From: Membranipora membranacea
Taxonomy: Eukaryota > Bryozoa > Gymnolaemata > Cheilostomatida > Membraniporidae
Assembly: GCA_914767715.1 (NCBI GenBank)
Contig: OU612066.1
Location: forward strand, 26,386,283-26,450,282
Reading direction: 5' to 3'
DNA: 64,000 bases
Shown: piece by piece, positions 35,001 through 50,000 of the stretch
Numbering within the stretch: position 1 is the stretch's first letter
Layout: each line of letters opens with the position of its first letter
Notes under the pieces: generated by a model
What the model was told of the DNA's origin: nothing
Database searches by the model: none
Seen by the model: only the letters and a program-made list of their open reading frames with translations
Position numbers and translations under genes: made by a program

Positions 35001-38000
35001 AGGGTTTATTCAAATATTGTTCAACACAGTCAACAATGGTTTACAGACAAAAGTGCTACATTACTTACTTGAACATCATCTGAGGTTTGACAGATTTCTC
35101 TGCCCACATTTCTAGCTTCTGTTTGATGCCTTTCTGGTCAGGATCCAGGAGAGAAGTGGCTGATATGTAATGTTTCTCCAGTCTGTTTATCAGTGGTATG
35201 GGGAACTGAGAATGTACTTTGTTCTTATCAGCTATCACTACCAGTCTGACAAAACCAAAATAAGCCATGTCACTTTTATAGGAATAATAAACAACAGGAA
35301 TGATCTGGTCCAAACAGCAGAATGTTGCCTCTGAGAATGAAAGTGTTGCCATAATGATATTATGATTTTGGCGACAGAATGTAGGAGTCAAACCTTTGAC
35401 ATGATATACTGTAGGAGTTAGAGCGTTGGTCCTGCAGTAGGGTGAATACGCTAATCAACTTACTGTATTTCCCCCTACTCTAGCCAAGTCAATAGATTCA
35501 GCCTGTTTACACGCTAAAAATTTGGTAGTAGTTGATCAATGAAGATGTAACTCATGAGCTTGAAAAAGCTAGATGAACATCATACGATTACATATTATAA
35601 TCTAATGATGGATAAGTCAATATGAATGTGTGAAAAGCTACAGCGCAATGTCAAAGCTCACCGTAAAATCATCAAAACAAAAAGCAACATTACAGTTGCA
35701 GGACATAATGTCAAGTAAAAGCTCAGGTCACTGATATGTATATAAAGAGCAGCTGTAAAATATTTAGTATCCTATGGCTGTTTGAAAATTCTACATTATA
35801 TCACTTTCTACTTACCTGAACCTGTCATCAACAAATGCTTTCACTCTGTGGGTGCCTAGACCAAGATCCACAAACTTTTTGTCACCCCAGGTAGAGAAGT
35901 ACTGATTCAGGGCATCGTACAGACTCTCATAGAGATCATCCAGATTCAATAGAATCACAGGGCGTCCCATGTCCATACATGTCTTTATTCTGTAGATGTT
36001 GTGGCACACCTACATAGGTATTAAGAGTTTTGTTCAACATTTGTATCTAAGCTAACAGATTAATTGTAGTAAAGCTGATAATTGTGGTTTCCATGCCCAT
36101 TGAATGAATACGATTTATGGTTCATTAAGACAATAGTCCAAAGATCGATGTAAAAACATTTAGTACTGTAGCCGTGCTGGATCTGTTATTGAACAATTTT
36201 GGAACAAACTTGCTGATTTATCATTTTGGGCTAAGTGATATGAAAGCAAGGTTTTGGCTCAAATTTCTTTGTCCATTGTCCATTTGATGGCCTCCAATTG
36301 TCTATTCTGTTCCACCTGTGACATCAGAGTTAAAGGGCAACCAAGGTTTCAAACAACTTCTCATTGATGGCCATTGATTAATAGCAGATTGCACCTTCTG
36401 CATGGGGAAAAAGACAAAATATAATTCGGATGATTATTCAGCCAGAATTATTGTGAAACATTTCTTCCATCAGGTACTCAAACTCAGCTAAAAGAGAATA
36501 CCACATGGCAGTTTCCTGTTCCTGTTATTATTTAGCCTGTGCTCTATAATTATTACAGCAAAGTCTTGGAACCTCCCCTAAACTGAAGTGTTACCCAGCT
36601 TAGAGTCAGCAACTACTTTGAGTTTTGCATCGCGTAATGCACAAAGCTGATGCTGCCCAGCACATTATTTGCTACCCATTAATGCGTTGCTGCGAAACCT
36701 TGGTTGCCCTTTAAAGTATTTGAATCAATTACGTGTGTATTTACCTGGGTGTAGGAGACATCATCTTTGAATCGACTTCCAAACACAACCATCGGTTTGT
36801 GGGTTTGTTTTCTGCCAAATTCATCTAATATAATACTGAGTACGCTCAGGCTTTCCACCAGAATCAACAAATACCTGTTCTCAATTCTGCAAAAAAAGAA
36901 CATTATTATGTGTTGTACTGAGTAATGTAAAGGTCTCGCAGGTACGTGTGGAAATTATACTGATATCACTGCAAAATCTAGATGGTGCTAATTGTCGCAA
37001 CACTTAGTTTTTGCGTATACGGGATGGGACCAGTGTAGAGGCACACAAGAGTCTTATCATAATTCTCTTAAACTCACTCAAAACTTACCTTATCATCTTT
37101 CAGATATGACTATGTATAATGATCACAAATGGTAAATAGAGAAAATGACAAGATAACTTTTGAAAGCCAAGTTAGTAGTTCTAAAATCTGAGTTTGGTGC
37201 TCACACATTCAAAAAGTCATTAAAATATGAGGTGGTATACTGGCAGTAGTCAGGTAGTCTAAGCTCAAATCATGCTCGTTAAGCTGTTGATGTGTGGGTA
37301 AAACTTTGGGAGGCTATTACAGTGTTGAACATTGATTCACGCAACCGATAGATGTTGGAATTAGTCGCACTAACCCTGTGCCAGCAGTCAGCGGTGCTCC
37401 ATCAGTCACCTCACCTCCATCTGCAGTCTCCATCATCTCCTGGTCCATCGAGTCAGACATCAGCTCAGATATTTTCAGATGATCAGGGACATCATCCAGT
37501 TTACCCATAGCATCCCCGGTAAGACTCGTCTTAATCAGACCCATAGAGTCGGTGAGTGGCAGATTGTTGAGACTAGGAGCTAAACGCTCAAACTTATCTC
37601 TACAGTGGCGTGTGAAAACATTCATCGGGTCGAACTTATCGGGATCGAAGCCTCCAAAGTTACGTTTGATAGAGTGCTCTAACATGTTTCGATTCAAACC
37701 GTCTTTTGATGTGGCAGCAAAGTTCACCACCATCTTCATCAAGCTAGGGGAAAACAGATAAAATAATTTGATGCATGTGATATATTTTCCAACAACGAGT
37801 CCGGGAATTGCAAATTACCTTTATATTGGACTGACCTCAACACTCAAGCTAGGAGACATCGGGTAGCCTGCTATCATTGATCACACCAATGAACCAAACC
37901 GGCCACTCACACATTGATCACACTCTTAAATTTGCAAGCACTGCAATTTCTCTGCGGAAAATGAACAGGATATCTGGCGTAAATAGAGATACTGTATGTG

Positions 38001-41000
38001 TAGAAATCTGCTGCATTATAGTAGCGCAAATGCATTATTATGCCTACCTGTAGAAATCACGGAGGCCAAAGAACTCAGTAAGATCTCTCTCTTCTGGTTT
38101 ATGAGCAGTACATATCTCCAGATATCCTCGGGCAAGTGGCGTGATAAAGTCTTTTACCGCCGGTGATGAGTTCTTACATATCTCACTAAAATGTTGATAT
38201 CAATCAGAGATGACAAAAGGAATGAAAATTAATTTGCATCTATGAGTTGCAACATACCTTTGTAGTAAAAAAAAATGGAATATAAAGGTCATTTTCTGAC
38301 GAGCACATAGAATCATTTTTGCAACCATTTTACTTTGAAATGATATTGAGTTACTAATTGATTGCTTACTCAGCGATTTGTTCTAGTTCATCGTCTTTAG
38401 GTGTTCCTCTCTGTACAAAGATACCACGGTTCATCTTAGCCGGATCCAAGGCCCAGTTAGAGATTCCAATGAATGCACATTTCATCCATGGCTCTGGTTT
38501 TGTGTTTCCCTCGCAGCCATCTTCCAGTAGGGGGTGTAAGGTCTGAAATTGACAGGTCAAAATTGTTGATCATATTGAATAATTTTATATATACTAGATT
38601 TGAAGCTCTATTTCTGATCGTAAGTAATTTTGTCAGGGCAATATGATATCCAATTACCGTCATACAACCCTAGGGTATGACCAGTTAGCCTGTGTTGAGG
38701 TATACAACTCTATTTTCAAATCACGAGCTGGTCAAACAAGCTATTTATTCAGATATGATTGAGACGTTAACCTTGAGAGGCATGTTCTCGGAGTCCTCAG
38801 CTAATCCCACTTCATCAAGAACTACGACAGATACAAAAGTGTCCAGGTCTAGCTCTTTCTGGAAGTTGGCACACTGGTTGAACACGCCTACAATACCTGC
38901 TGGCGTAGCATGTCGACTACACTGGAAGGACAGCATGTATGTCTGTAAAAAAAATACTGTAATTTGATGCTTCAAGTTTATAAATATTGAAATTATTTCA
39001 TTGATTCATCATTATTTTAATGTAGCTTTTTATTGATTGGACTCAACGCTCAATGCAGATGAAGCACAAAAAACTTCATTTACTCCACTTTCATTTATTT
39101 TGATTGGCCTATACCTACCCTGTCCTGATGAGCTTTGTTCCACGTGGGCGGGCCTATACTCTCCATTCACTACAAAATTTGTGTGCAATAAAAAAGACGG
39201 TCTTTACAATTTCTGAAATTATTTGTCGCATAATATTATGATTATACACTGACTTGTTTCATCCTCCTGAAGAGTTCACTCTTTGAAGCAGTTCCTTTCA
39301 TAGAGTCCATGATCATGGCTTTAGACAGAGATTTAGAGCTGCCTGGTTTTCCCACCAGGAAAAGGGGAATCCTGTTCTCAATACAGACGATCATCATGAA
39401 TACATTCTCTTTCAGGGCTCTGTTCTTGGCTATGTTCTTATGTAACTCTTCGTCAATGACCTCCTTCACAAACAAATCCTGGCAGCTACAAGCGGAGTGC
39501 AAGATTCAACAAAAACTTTTGAGAAAGAACCCAAATAGGCTTGATGCACACATATCTATGCATAACTTGTGCCTTTGGGCTAAAACTATGTTTTATTATA
39601 TAGAATATACAAGACTATCCACTTACAACTCTAGTTGATCAGTGAGGAATTTCTTGCCATCCCTTCCATACTGAGTAGCAAATATCATTCTCTCTAGTTT
39701 TCCTCCAACAAATGTCAGGAAATCCTCTCTGGTCTGGTCTTCTAGTCTAGCTAGGTAACAGACTCCCAAAGCAAGAGCCAAGCACCGCGCACAAAATTCA
39801 TTCTGTAAACAGATAAGGTTTTTATACAGAGAAACGCTTCATCGGTTGGCTAAACATAATTGGAATCCGATTAACTGCATTAGGGATTTAATTGCAGTTG
39901 CTCTGGACAATGGCGAAAAGGCCAATAATAGGTACAGATCCCAAATGTAAACATTTAAACTACACCATCACCCTAGACTTAATCCATAATGACCTTTTTC
40001 TTATTATTTATTTAGATCTATGTCTGCTCTATGAACTGGCCAGTATTTGAACTTTTTCGCAAGGCCTGACAAACCAGTGCAGTGCAAAATATGCTTCCAA
40101 ACTGCAAAACCAACAAAATGCATGAAATCGAAACAAAATAGTTCACATCATATAGGGATCACTTCTCTTGAAGTCTTACCTTATAGTCTGTCTGTGGTCT
40201 TCCGTCTGTTAGGGTAAGCATGGTGTCATCCTCGAGTTCAGGAGTTGGATGGAATGAATCAAGATGTTCATTTGGGTTTTCTTTTTCTCTCTTCAGTTGA
40301 TCTATGGCAGGGAACAGGTGATCCCTCTGCATATAGAACCAGTTGGCCACATCCAGCAGTCTTTGGATATCTCGGAGACTCACAAAGCTACACTCATCCT
40401 GTTGAGAGGTATATTTTAATGAGCTCAAAGACCATTGAATATGATGATACAAAACTTTTCTCAATCAACTTGCTTTGGTTGGCTGAATTCAACTGAGTGA
40501 GAAACACTCAAATAATCACATTAACACACAGCAAAGAAAATCTCATTAAGCTATTAAAATGTGGTAGTGTGTTGTTAATTGTCTATTCAGTGATTACCTT
40601 TTGTTCTCGCATGAAGCTTTGGGTCAGAGCCAGAGTTTCAGCTACTGTAGCTGTGTGATGAGCGAAATCTAGTCCTTTTATGGCTTTGTTGTTTCGATTC
40701 TGTGGACAGAATAAATATACATCAATAACTTTTGCACTTGAAGCTCTCAATAGATTTTACATGAGTCACTTGGATGCATACAGCCAGTGTGAATATTTCA
40801 CCATGAAAGAATGAGCGACAGAAAACTATAGATATTTTGATGCACACTTTGCAAATTTGCTAGAACTTACAGATTTGATGAGCATCTGCTTGATGTAGTC
40901 ACTTTCACCTCCACCTGATTTGTGGATGTTGTTCTCTATCTTCATGTCAAGAGTTTTAAGAGTACCGAAATCCCAGACCAGAGGCAGTAAGCTCTGAGGT

Positions 41001-44000
41001 AGAGGCTGTACACGGTACACCAAGTGTCTCATCGGTATTTGTCCTATAACGAGAATAAGGGATAAGAATGAAGAAGATATCAGTCATGTGACGTGTTCCC
41101 ATGGCCGATCTAGGCAGAGCTGATTGGATGTTCAAATCATGGAACTACCAATAGCATTGTGTACAGTGCAAAATCTGTGCTTGCACCAATCCATTCAAAC
41201 TGCTGCAGAAAGGCTGAGCAGTAAGATACAAGTACTTGTAATTAGTTGACAGAAGTTTCAGCCCGATATCTGAGCATGGAAAACACAATTTTCTAGGCCG
41301 ATCCCAGCCACAAATCAGCTCGATCTAGCTAGGTCTTAAAAGGCCCATGGAAAGGAGTGATCATAGCAGTATGTTCTGCTCTGAGATCTTTAGGTGCTTG
41401 TACTTTAGATTTAGATTAGTATTTGCTAGGGATATCTATACATATGAAACTCATTGACTACGATCTGTACCGCATGCATACCAAATTTATCTTTAGTTTC
41501 TTTCTCGCTGACATTATAACCAAGTCCAGCTTTCTTCAGCTTGTTTATCATCGCAAGAGTGTGGCTGCAACAGACAAAGGTATAATCATCTATCCATCGC
41601 ATCTGATTTTCAACGATAAAAGTAATGGTTACATTATGGCTATGACCCAACGCTGATAAAAGTCAGGCAACATGTTAGAATATTTGCTTTACCTTCTGTA
41701 AGGATTACAAGCAGCGATGATTTTAACTCCTGACTCTGGATCCAGTTGCTCCCCTCTCATCCTACCATCACAGAGAATCTCCTTCACTAATCCGATAGCT
41801 TCTGTTGTGTTTGCCTCATCCAAGAACAAGAGAGTGTATACAGATGGCTCCTGAAAAAGGTTTTTTATGGTAACATTAGTTTACCATGAGGAGATTATAG
41901 TAGCCTGCCCAGGAAACTTGCATGGTCCTAGTTCTGAGTTGTCCATTGGCGCATTGGCGCATCGATATTATTCTTAAACCACTGCTGCCACAGCTGGGCT
42001 TTGCCCAGCATAGCCACCAGACAAAAAAATAAATAGAGAGTTGTGGCATCAAAACATCTAGCCAGTAGCTTTGAATGGAGTTATATGAGCTCTCAAAATG
42101 TAAGGAGTATCTTCTTCCCCAGCCATCCCCCATTAGTGATGACATATGTTGAGGTTGACCAATCAGGTGCCTTTAAAATCTAGCTGAGCTCCAACCTGAT
42201 TGGTCAACCTCAACAGATGTCATCACTAATGGTGGATGGCTGGGGAAGAAGATACTCCTTACATTTTGAGAGCTCATATAACTCCATTCAAAGCTACTGG
42301 CTAGATGTTTTGATACCACAACTCTCTATTTAAATTTTTGTCTGGTGTCACTGCTGGGCAAAGCCCAGCTGTGTCAGCAGTGGTTTAAGGCTATAGACGA
42401 TGTCAACATGTGGCTCTCAAGAGCATCCAAAATCTTTTGTAGTAAAGAGCTTGAAGAACACGCCAATAGCACAAGCAAATCATTTCTAACCATGGTATGA
42501 TGGAAACTAAATTTGGCCAAGAGGATGCTACTGTGAACAAAAAAAACAAACATCATCCTTGTACCCACCAACATTGATCCATGTTTCTCTGCCCATTCCT
42601 GACATGCAATTCTGTTTAAGACAGATTGTTTCTGTGCCTCTCGTACTTTCGCTATAATATCATCTTCTGTTGTGCCTCCATGAATCTGTAAAATGAATAA
42701 TGAGCAACTAACACACAATATAATACCAATATTTCATATATGTGCAAGAGTTTACACAGGGGGGGGGGGGGTGGCAAGGCATTATGAAGATGAATTTTCC
42801 TTTGTTAGACCATAGACCAATGATCTCTAGATTATTGTGGCAAGGAATGTCTCTTTTGCAAAGGAAATTGGATATATTTTATATATCAGTGCTATTTTCT
42901 TTGGGATCCAGGGAATCGGTAGCAATGTTATACGCATCACATACCTTTACAATGATCATAGTAGTGAGTTCTGCTCTGAGATCTGTAGGTGTTTGTAGTT
43001 TAGACATGAACTCTATTAGCTTAGTTTTACCACAGCCTGTCTCTCCCATAATTATTACTGGAATGTTCACCCTGCATAAATTGAGAAGATGACTTGACAA
43101 TTTGACAATGGCATTTATTTATCAGAAAACTGGGTTAAAGCTTGTACGTACTGACCACAGCCCTAACATTGACTAAAGATACTCAAACACAGTGGCAAAT
43201 AACAACAATACAATTGCCTACCTGAGCCTTTGGTGTATAGCCAGCAGTTTCTTGGCGTTATCCATGGTGAGTACATAGTTAGGGTCTGGATCATCTCCCT
43301 GAGCGAACATCTGCACTTTAGTCCTATATCCACCTCGAGATGATGATGTATATAGCTGTATATCCCTCACTACTATACTGCGCAACTTCTGTAGCTGTGC
43401 TTGTCTACAAAATGATCCTATGCTATAAATATCATGTCATCATAGGTTACTTAGGTAGCTGTCGCATTTCTATCAAATTTTAGTTTGCATATATATGATG
43501 TTATGATGAACTCACCGCCCAAGCTTATCAAAGTTTTCAGAGAGTTTGATGTCAGTTTGATCCAGCGCTCTTTTTAGTTCTCTGCTGATGGCTTTTGGCA
43601 TAAGAACTTCACCAGTATTACAATCGACCAGGTCACATGGCTTTGCCACTACAAAAAAAATGGCACAAACATGACACTCAGACGTAGTCTATGAGGTACG
43701 ATAACAGGTTAAGAATAGCCGGCTATAAAAAGTTTCAAGTCAATGCTTCAGATGTTTTTCTGGGAAAATTGACAGCATTCCTAACTGTATGTACTAATGC
43801 TTGATCATTCTCATCATTCAAAAACACCAGCTAGGGAAATATATATGTGGATATCAATTCCGTTTTTCTTTTCATTGCAATGTTGGCGCCTTAAGAGTAA
43901 GTGATCCGTAATATTTACTCATCCATGGCATTTTAATAAGTCAAGCGAGGAGTCAAGGATTGATATGGGGCCAGGAAAGTAGTATATATTTAGCTTAAAT

Positions 44001-47000
44001 CCATCTGACTGAATGATATTTTTTGCACGGGTGGGTAAAATGGTCTCCCAGGCCCTGACTCACTCAAGTGGCATCCACATTAGACAGTTTTCTGAGCTCT
44101 GATTTAGGCCTCAATTTGGAGTTGTCCTCTCTCCAGTTTGGTACTTTCAACCCACGCCGCATAGGAAAAACGTGCTGAAAAGAGGGTTACCTTGAAAACC
44201 GCTTATAATAGGATAAAAATTATTTTTGATTCAGAATCTGCAACATTGAAAACTCATATGGACATAGTTTGGGAAATAATTTTAGTATTTGGATAGTCAA
44301 TTATAGCATTTTCCGCCTGTTTTGCGGACAATTTGGCAGAATCTTTCATGAGTTTCGTCACTAAAAATAAGATTGATCAACATTCAAGCCTCCAATGATT
44401 TGGAAACCCTGTCTCACAGGGTTTTCAAATGGTGCAGACTCTGAATCAAAAATCAGTTTATCCTAACATTAGCGGTTTTCAAGATAACCCTCTTTCAGCA
44501 GGTTTTTCCTATGCGGCGTGGACCAAAAGTACCAAACTGGAGAGAGGACAACTCCAAATTGAGGCATAAATAAGAGCTCAGAAAACTGTCTATATTGCAC
44601 AACTTTTTTGATAGTTTATATTTTATCTGTGGATTCAGAAAAGGTCCAGTTCTGTATGGGCAATAGCCAGTTTCATGAAATAATCAAAGTAGAGGGTTTG
44701 TTGGTGTAGCCCATTTTGCAATGTAAAACATAGTTTAGGTTTTTAGTCTGATCCAATACACGGGTGTTGTAAGACCTGTTGTACAACTTGTCCCAGAGCA
44801 CTCAAGAACAATGTATTTTTAACGATATAGGCAGTATAACAATGCTGTATTGTATTTGAGAACAATGCTGTAGAACCCTGAGAGACCTGTTCTACAACAT
44901 GTCTTACAACACCCGTCGCCAGCGACGGTTTTTAGAGCCCATTCAGAGCTGCATTAATTTTTTGAGATAACTCATATACAATACAATATGCTGTACAAAT
45001 TTGGAGCTATCTACTCACATTTCGCTAAAATAATTCGTTTGAATTTTTACCTGCAAGCTACTATTTTGGGACTATGAAGAATAATAGAGAAAAGCAGAAA
45101 TCCTCATCTACATAGGAAAATAACTTCACATCACTCTTATTCAATACCAAGAGTATTCAAGATTCACAAGTAATAGATGTTACAAGGGTGAGAAGTACAG
45201 TTCATGAATAAATTAGAAATTGCCTTCTCCTGGCTAACTCTTGACGGAGTATAGTGATACCAAGCTCCTCCTTGCTCACATTGTGTGATGTCATAAATAT
45301 TCTCATTTTTCAATCAAATCAAACATGGGGCAGTGAATGTTTGTATATTTCTCACTCACGTGATTCAATCTTTATAGAGAATCCAAGAGGGGTGATAGTA
45401 GCTCCGTCCTCATTGAAGAAGAGGTAAGGATTATTGATACTCTCCCATGTTCTCGTCATCTCAAGCTGAGCTAATAAATCTTCTTCATTGCCTGTCTCTG
45501 GCTGGAAATAAGAGAAAAATGTCATGCATAGTCAGTAAATCATATGGCAAAGCTTCGCTTCAAGATTACACTCCGAGATAATTTCAATCAACTGATCCAA
45601 TTTTATTAGAAAATCAAAAGACAGATACTTCTAAAGGGACACAACACAAAACTGTGGCATAGAAAACTTTTCAATATTTATAATTAGTTATTTTACACCC
45701 ATCAAATGGTGCTGAAAATTTGTTGGCACAATATCGATGATTATTGTTGTTCAGCAGACTCAGTAAGTTAAGAATACTGATCTCAACTAACCTCCAAATT
45801 AGCTCTCGGTGTCTCCTCAGCTATTTTCAGTGATCGAGTTGCAAAATCCTGTAGTAAATTAAGGATAACATCTTGAAAATATCCCGATATAACACCATAG
45901 TTCATTAGGCGCACACCATAATCAGTGTTGGTCTGTTTTTAAACAGTTCAAAATGGATAATGAAATATATTGATCTGAATAAAGCACAGCCATTCAGTAT
46001 GGTACTCACAATTAAATGTTAATAGTCGCAATCAGTAACAAACAGGTTCAAGCATATTCAGGCAATTTTAAGCAGTTTCAAGCAAAAATGCTAAGTTCAT
46101 GTTAGAGATATTCAGTAATTCTGGGACTTGACTCAGTTTTTACTCTTATACATACCCCAGCCATCCTGAACATGAATGTAGTGACAAATTTCCTGAATCC
46201 TGGCAGATCATCGGCACTATCAGGCCATGTGTATGGTGAGTTCTGTATCTTAATTAGTTGGTTACTCAGGAAGTAAACATAATGTCTCAATTCGCTCCAG
46301 GAAGGCCTCGTCAATCCACAGTACCTGTGGATATGAAAAGTTGCATCCTTTATAAAGCATGTTATTGAAAGGAATTTCATTTCCACAACATCAAAATTTG
46401 CTCTTCACCAATAAAGGGAATTTTAAAAGTTGGGTTTATTAGCTCGATTTGTATCCTTTCTGGTGCCAAGGCTCAATCAAATGACTCAAATATCAAAATT
46501 TGCTCTTCACCAATAAAGGGAATTTTAAAATTTGGGTTTATTAGCTCGATTTGTATCCTTTCTGGTGCCAAGGCTCAATCAAATGACTCAAATATCTGAA
46601 ATAAATGAAATCACAAACTTAACAAAATGGTTTCACTGATTCATAAGCTGATGGAACAAGAAAACCAAATCAAAGTAAGTCCACTCACATACATCACACT
46701 AAACACCACAAAAACACATTCCCTCTACCCCTGGTTCTTTTGCTTGTATACAAAGTAGTACATCTTTTTTTTAGTATTTTTTACCGCATGCAGTGAAAAA
46801 TGGTTTTGAAATTTTTGAGGGTGAGTTTAGCTTGCAAAACAGTATCGATTGAGCCCATAACAACAACTTCCTTGGTGGTTGAACAACACTTCAAAGTGTT
46901 CAACCAACTCAACTCAACTAAACACACCACCCTTATCAATTATTATGTCATAATATATTGAATTTAAACATTAACAGTAATTAAGATCACATTTTCATCA

Positions 47001-50000
47001 ATATGCACACGTACTTGGTCAACAGTGTGAGGGCCTGTTCTGGATTGTCAAAGTCTGGCTCTTCCCAGTTTGGCTTCCGTTCTCCCTTCTCCTCTATAAA
47101 ACAGCCATGTCTGGTTGGGTACTCAAGACTTTTATCATCTCTGTTTTGGAGGAATTTGAGGACGACCTGAAACTCCAGTTCATGGAGCACTCGGAGATCG
47201 AATCCAATAAATTGATCTGCAAAGGAAGATGTTTACCTTATAAAACATTACGGAGCCACAGAGGGCATTGTAGCGCATTACTGTAGAAATTTGCAAGTCC
47301 TCATCAAAATTAATTCGTTGTCAAAGGGTATAATTCTGTTTCGGTTCTTTGGCTCATCATACAAGGAATACGTGTCTAAATATCTTTTTGTTCAAAATAA
47401 GATCATATATCTAAAATTCTTGTCAGACCATACATCACCATGCCATCGTTTTGGACTTACAAGGTCTGGCCAATATGAGAGACCAAAGATAAAAGCACCA
47501 AATCACAGTCGTTTAACAGATTTATTAATGAGTGAACAAACCCTCAGGAATTCCCTGTCTGTATTTCTGAAGCGCCTCCTCAGGTGTTATACAGGGAATC
47601 GTGGGTAGGAAGTCCAGTACTTCATGGGCACTGCTTCTATCCTATAAGCAAAATAGTCATAGTCAAGTCAAGTTTTTCTCATGTGCAAAATCCAATCGAT
47701 TCCTTATAGTTTTCAGAAAGCTCATCATCTACCTTGCGAACATTCTTCCACAAGATCCTACCCTATGGTAGTTACTCTTAAAACATTCTGTCAGGGAGGG
47801 GAAATTGGCAAGCTGATTTTGCTTATTCAACTATACTGTTTGGACAAAGTTTTCTCAAAGAAATATTTATGCTTTTGAAAAAATTCTTGCATGAGAGACT
47901 TGGCGAATGTGCAGCTCATCAAGTCTCAATTCCAATCACTTATTTTTAAATGGGACCTAGTGCATTGACCAAAAAAATCTGTCAAGACACATTATTATTA
48001 CCTTTCTCCTTGAGAAAGGCATACACTCGATGATATAATACTGTGTATGTTGAGCCTGCCACACAGCACCCTCTGAGTTTACTATACTCCCCAGTATGAT
48101 CAGATTGAACAGAAAGTTGTCTACTCCCTGGTCCACTTCATGGGCGATATCCAGATGTATGGTATGATGGGCTCCTTCGTTAGTGTAACCATTGCCTAAA
48201 ATACAATCGGTTACATGATCAACAAAACTATTCATTAGGCATGATGGGAATATTGAATACAAGCAACACATGTTATTTCCATTTTTCCTCTAGGGATAGC
48301 AATCTGTGAAAGAGATCAGCTGAATGATAAATTGTAAATTGTGTGGAGTTATTATCTCCATTTTGTGAGTTGACACTTGCAAGTATTTAGAGCATGATAG
48401 GATAACTTAAAGCCGAATAACAAAATCTAAGGTCAGCAATGTAACTCAAAAATATATAAATGTAAGTATCCATATGTTTGTGGCAACGACATAAACATTG
48501 CATATCCTGCCTAAGTTAACATATTGATAGGTTGGGCTATAGCTTCCCTGTTCAAACATCAAACAGTCATATTGGTGATGCTGTACTGAAACATTTACCA
48601 AGCCTCATAGAGAGTATATCAATAACAGCGTCAGTATTGATAGACTTGTACACAGGTATAGTAAGATCTTCACCAGTATGGATGTTTAGGTGTTCTCTCA
48701 GGTTCTGGACAAGGTTGTCTCTCTGCAGTGACTTGCCCACACCAGCTCGCTGAGAGCGAATCAGCCTTGCATGTGATCTACAACAAGTCACCAAATGCAG
48801 ATTTTTGATACAACCAGTTAAATAAACTATGACCACATGGAAATAGGTATCCCCCATTCCACCAGGAGAGAAATTGGACACAGATATTAAAGTTATGGTC
48901 TAAAAAAACTTGAGAGGTCGCAACCTAAACTGAACCTCAATGAGTTTTTTATATACACATCAATCCTCTGAGGATCCACTGAGGCTTATATGTTAGTAAT
49001 GTGATGTCATGCAAACCGCTCTGCACTCTGAGGTTGCAACCGCTGACCAAACCTCAGCTGAGGCTGCTGTCAGCATGGTGACGTTGTGCAAACCTCTGAG
49101 GTTGCAACCTCTAAGTGTGTTTTGACCATTATATTAGCAAGTTTTGATGATTTTCTCAATCAGGTTCACAAAAAGGTCATGCTGGCGACAGAGGTGAAGA
49201 TCACGATGGTACATCTTATATGTGAGAAGTGTTGACAAAGGTTCTGGCACCAGCTCACATGTTATGGTTGGTAATGCAGGTGGACTGAAGCTTACCTGTG
49301 AGGGTCAGTGATACAGGCTGATTTAGTCACAGTATCAGGTACTATAAGCATCTGCAGAACATATTCTCTGATCCTCCCCACCGATGCTAACTCTGTATGC
49401 TTCACCAGATATTTGTCTAGATAGGCTCTTATTCTGCACTCTTTGACCTCCTCCTGTTCAACAAATTATTTGTACAACCAACTTTTTATAATGCCAATAT
49501 TTATTGCAGATTTATTACTGGGGCTTTGATTTGTACAATTTTATCGGAGTAAAACTGGTAGAGGTTGTGTTATCCTTGCAACTTGATGATTCACTAGAGA
49601 GTGGAGACTGGAGGTAAATTCAAAGCGGCAGCAATGAGGACTTATTTGGTAAATGAGCTTCGAAGTAATGAAAACAATTGAGATTATGTGTCTGGGAGTA
49701 AATTGTCTTTCATGATTGTGATGAAACAACATAAAAAAGCGGCCCTATCAATTTATGAATCAGTAAGGTGTGGACAGTTATGTCTACATTTTAGATTACT
49801 GATTAAAAAAATCAATAGTTGTAATGGTCACTAGTGGCTGCGTAGCCACTCTTGACTGACATATGGAGCTCAGACCACAGTTTTACAGTATAAAGACAAT
49901 ATATCACCTGATAGATGAAGGCCAGACCGTAGTCTTTGACTCTGTTAGGCTCAACTAGTTCTGTAACTCTTCTTTGTATGTATCTACACATCTCAAACTC

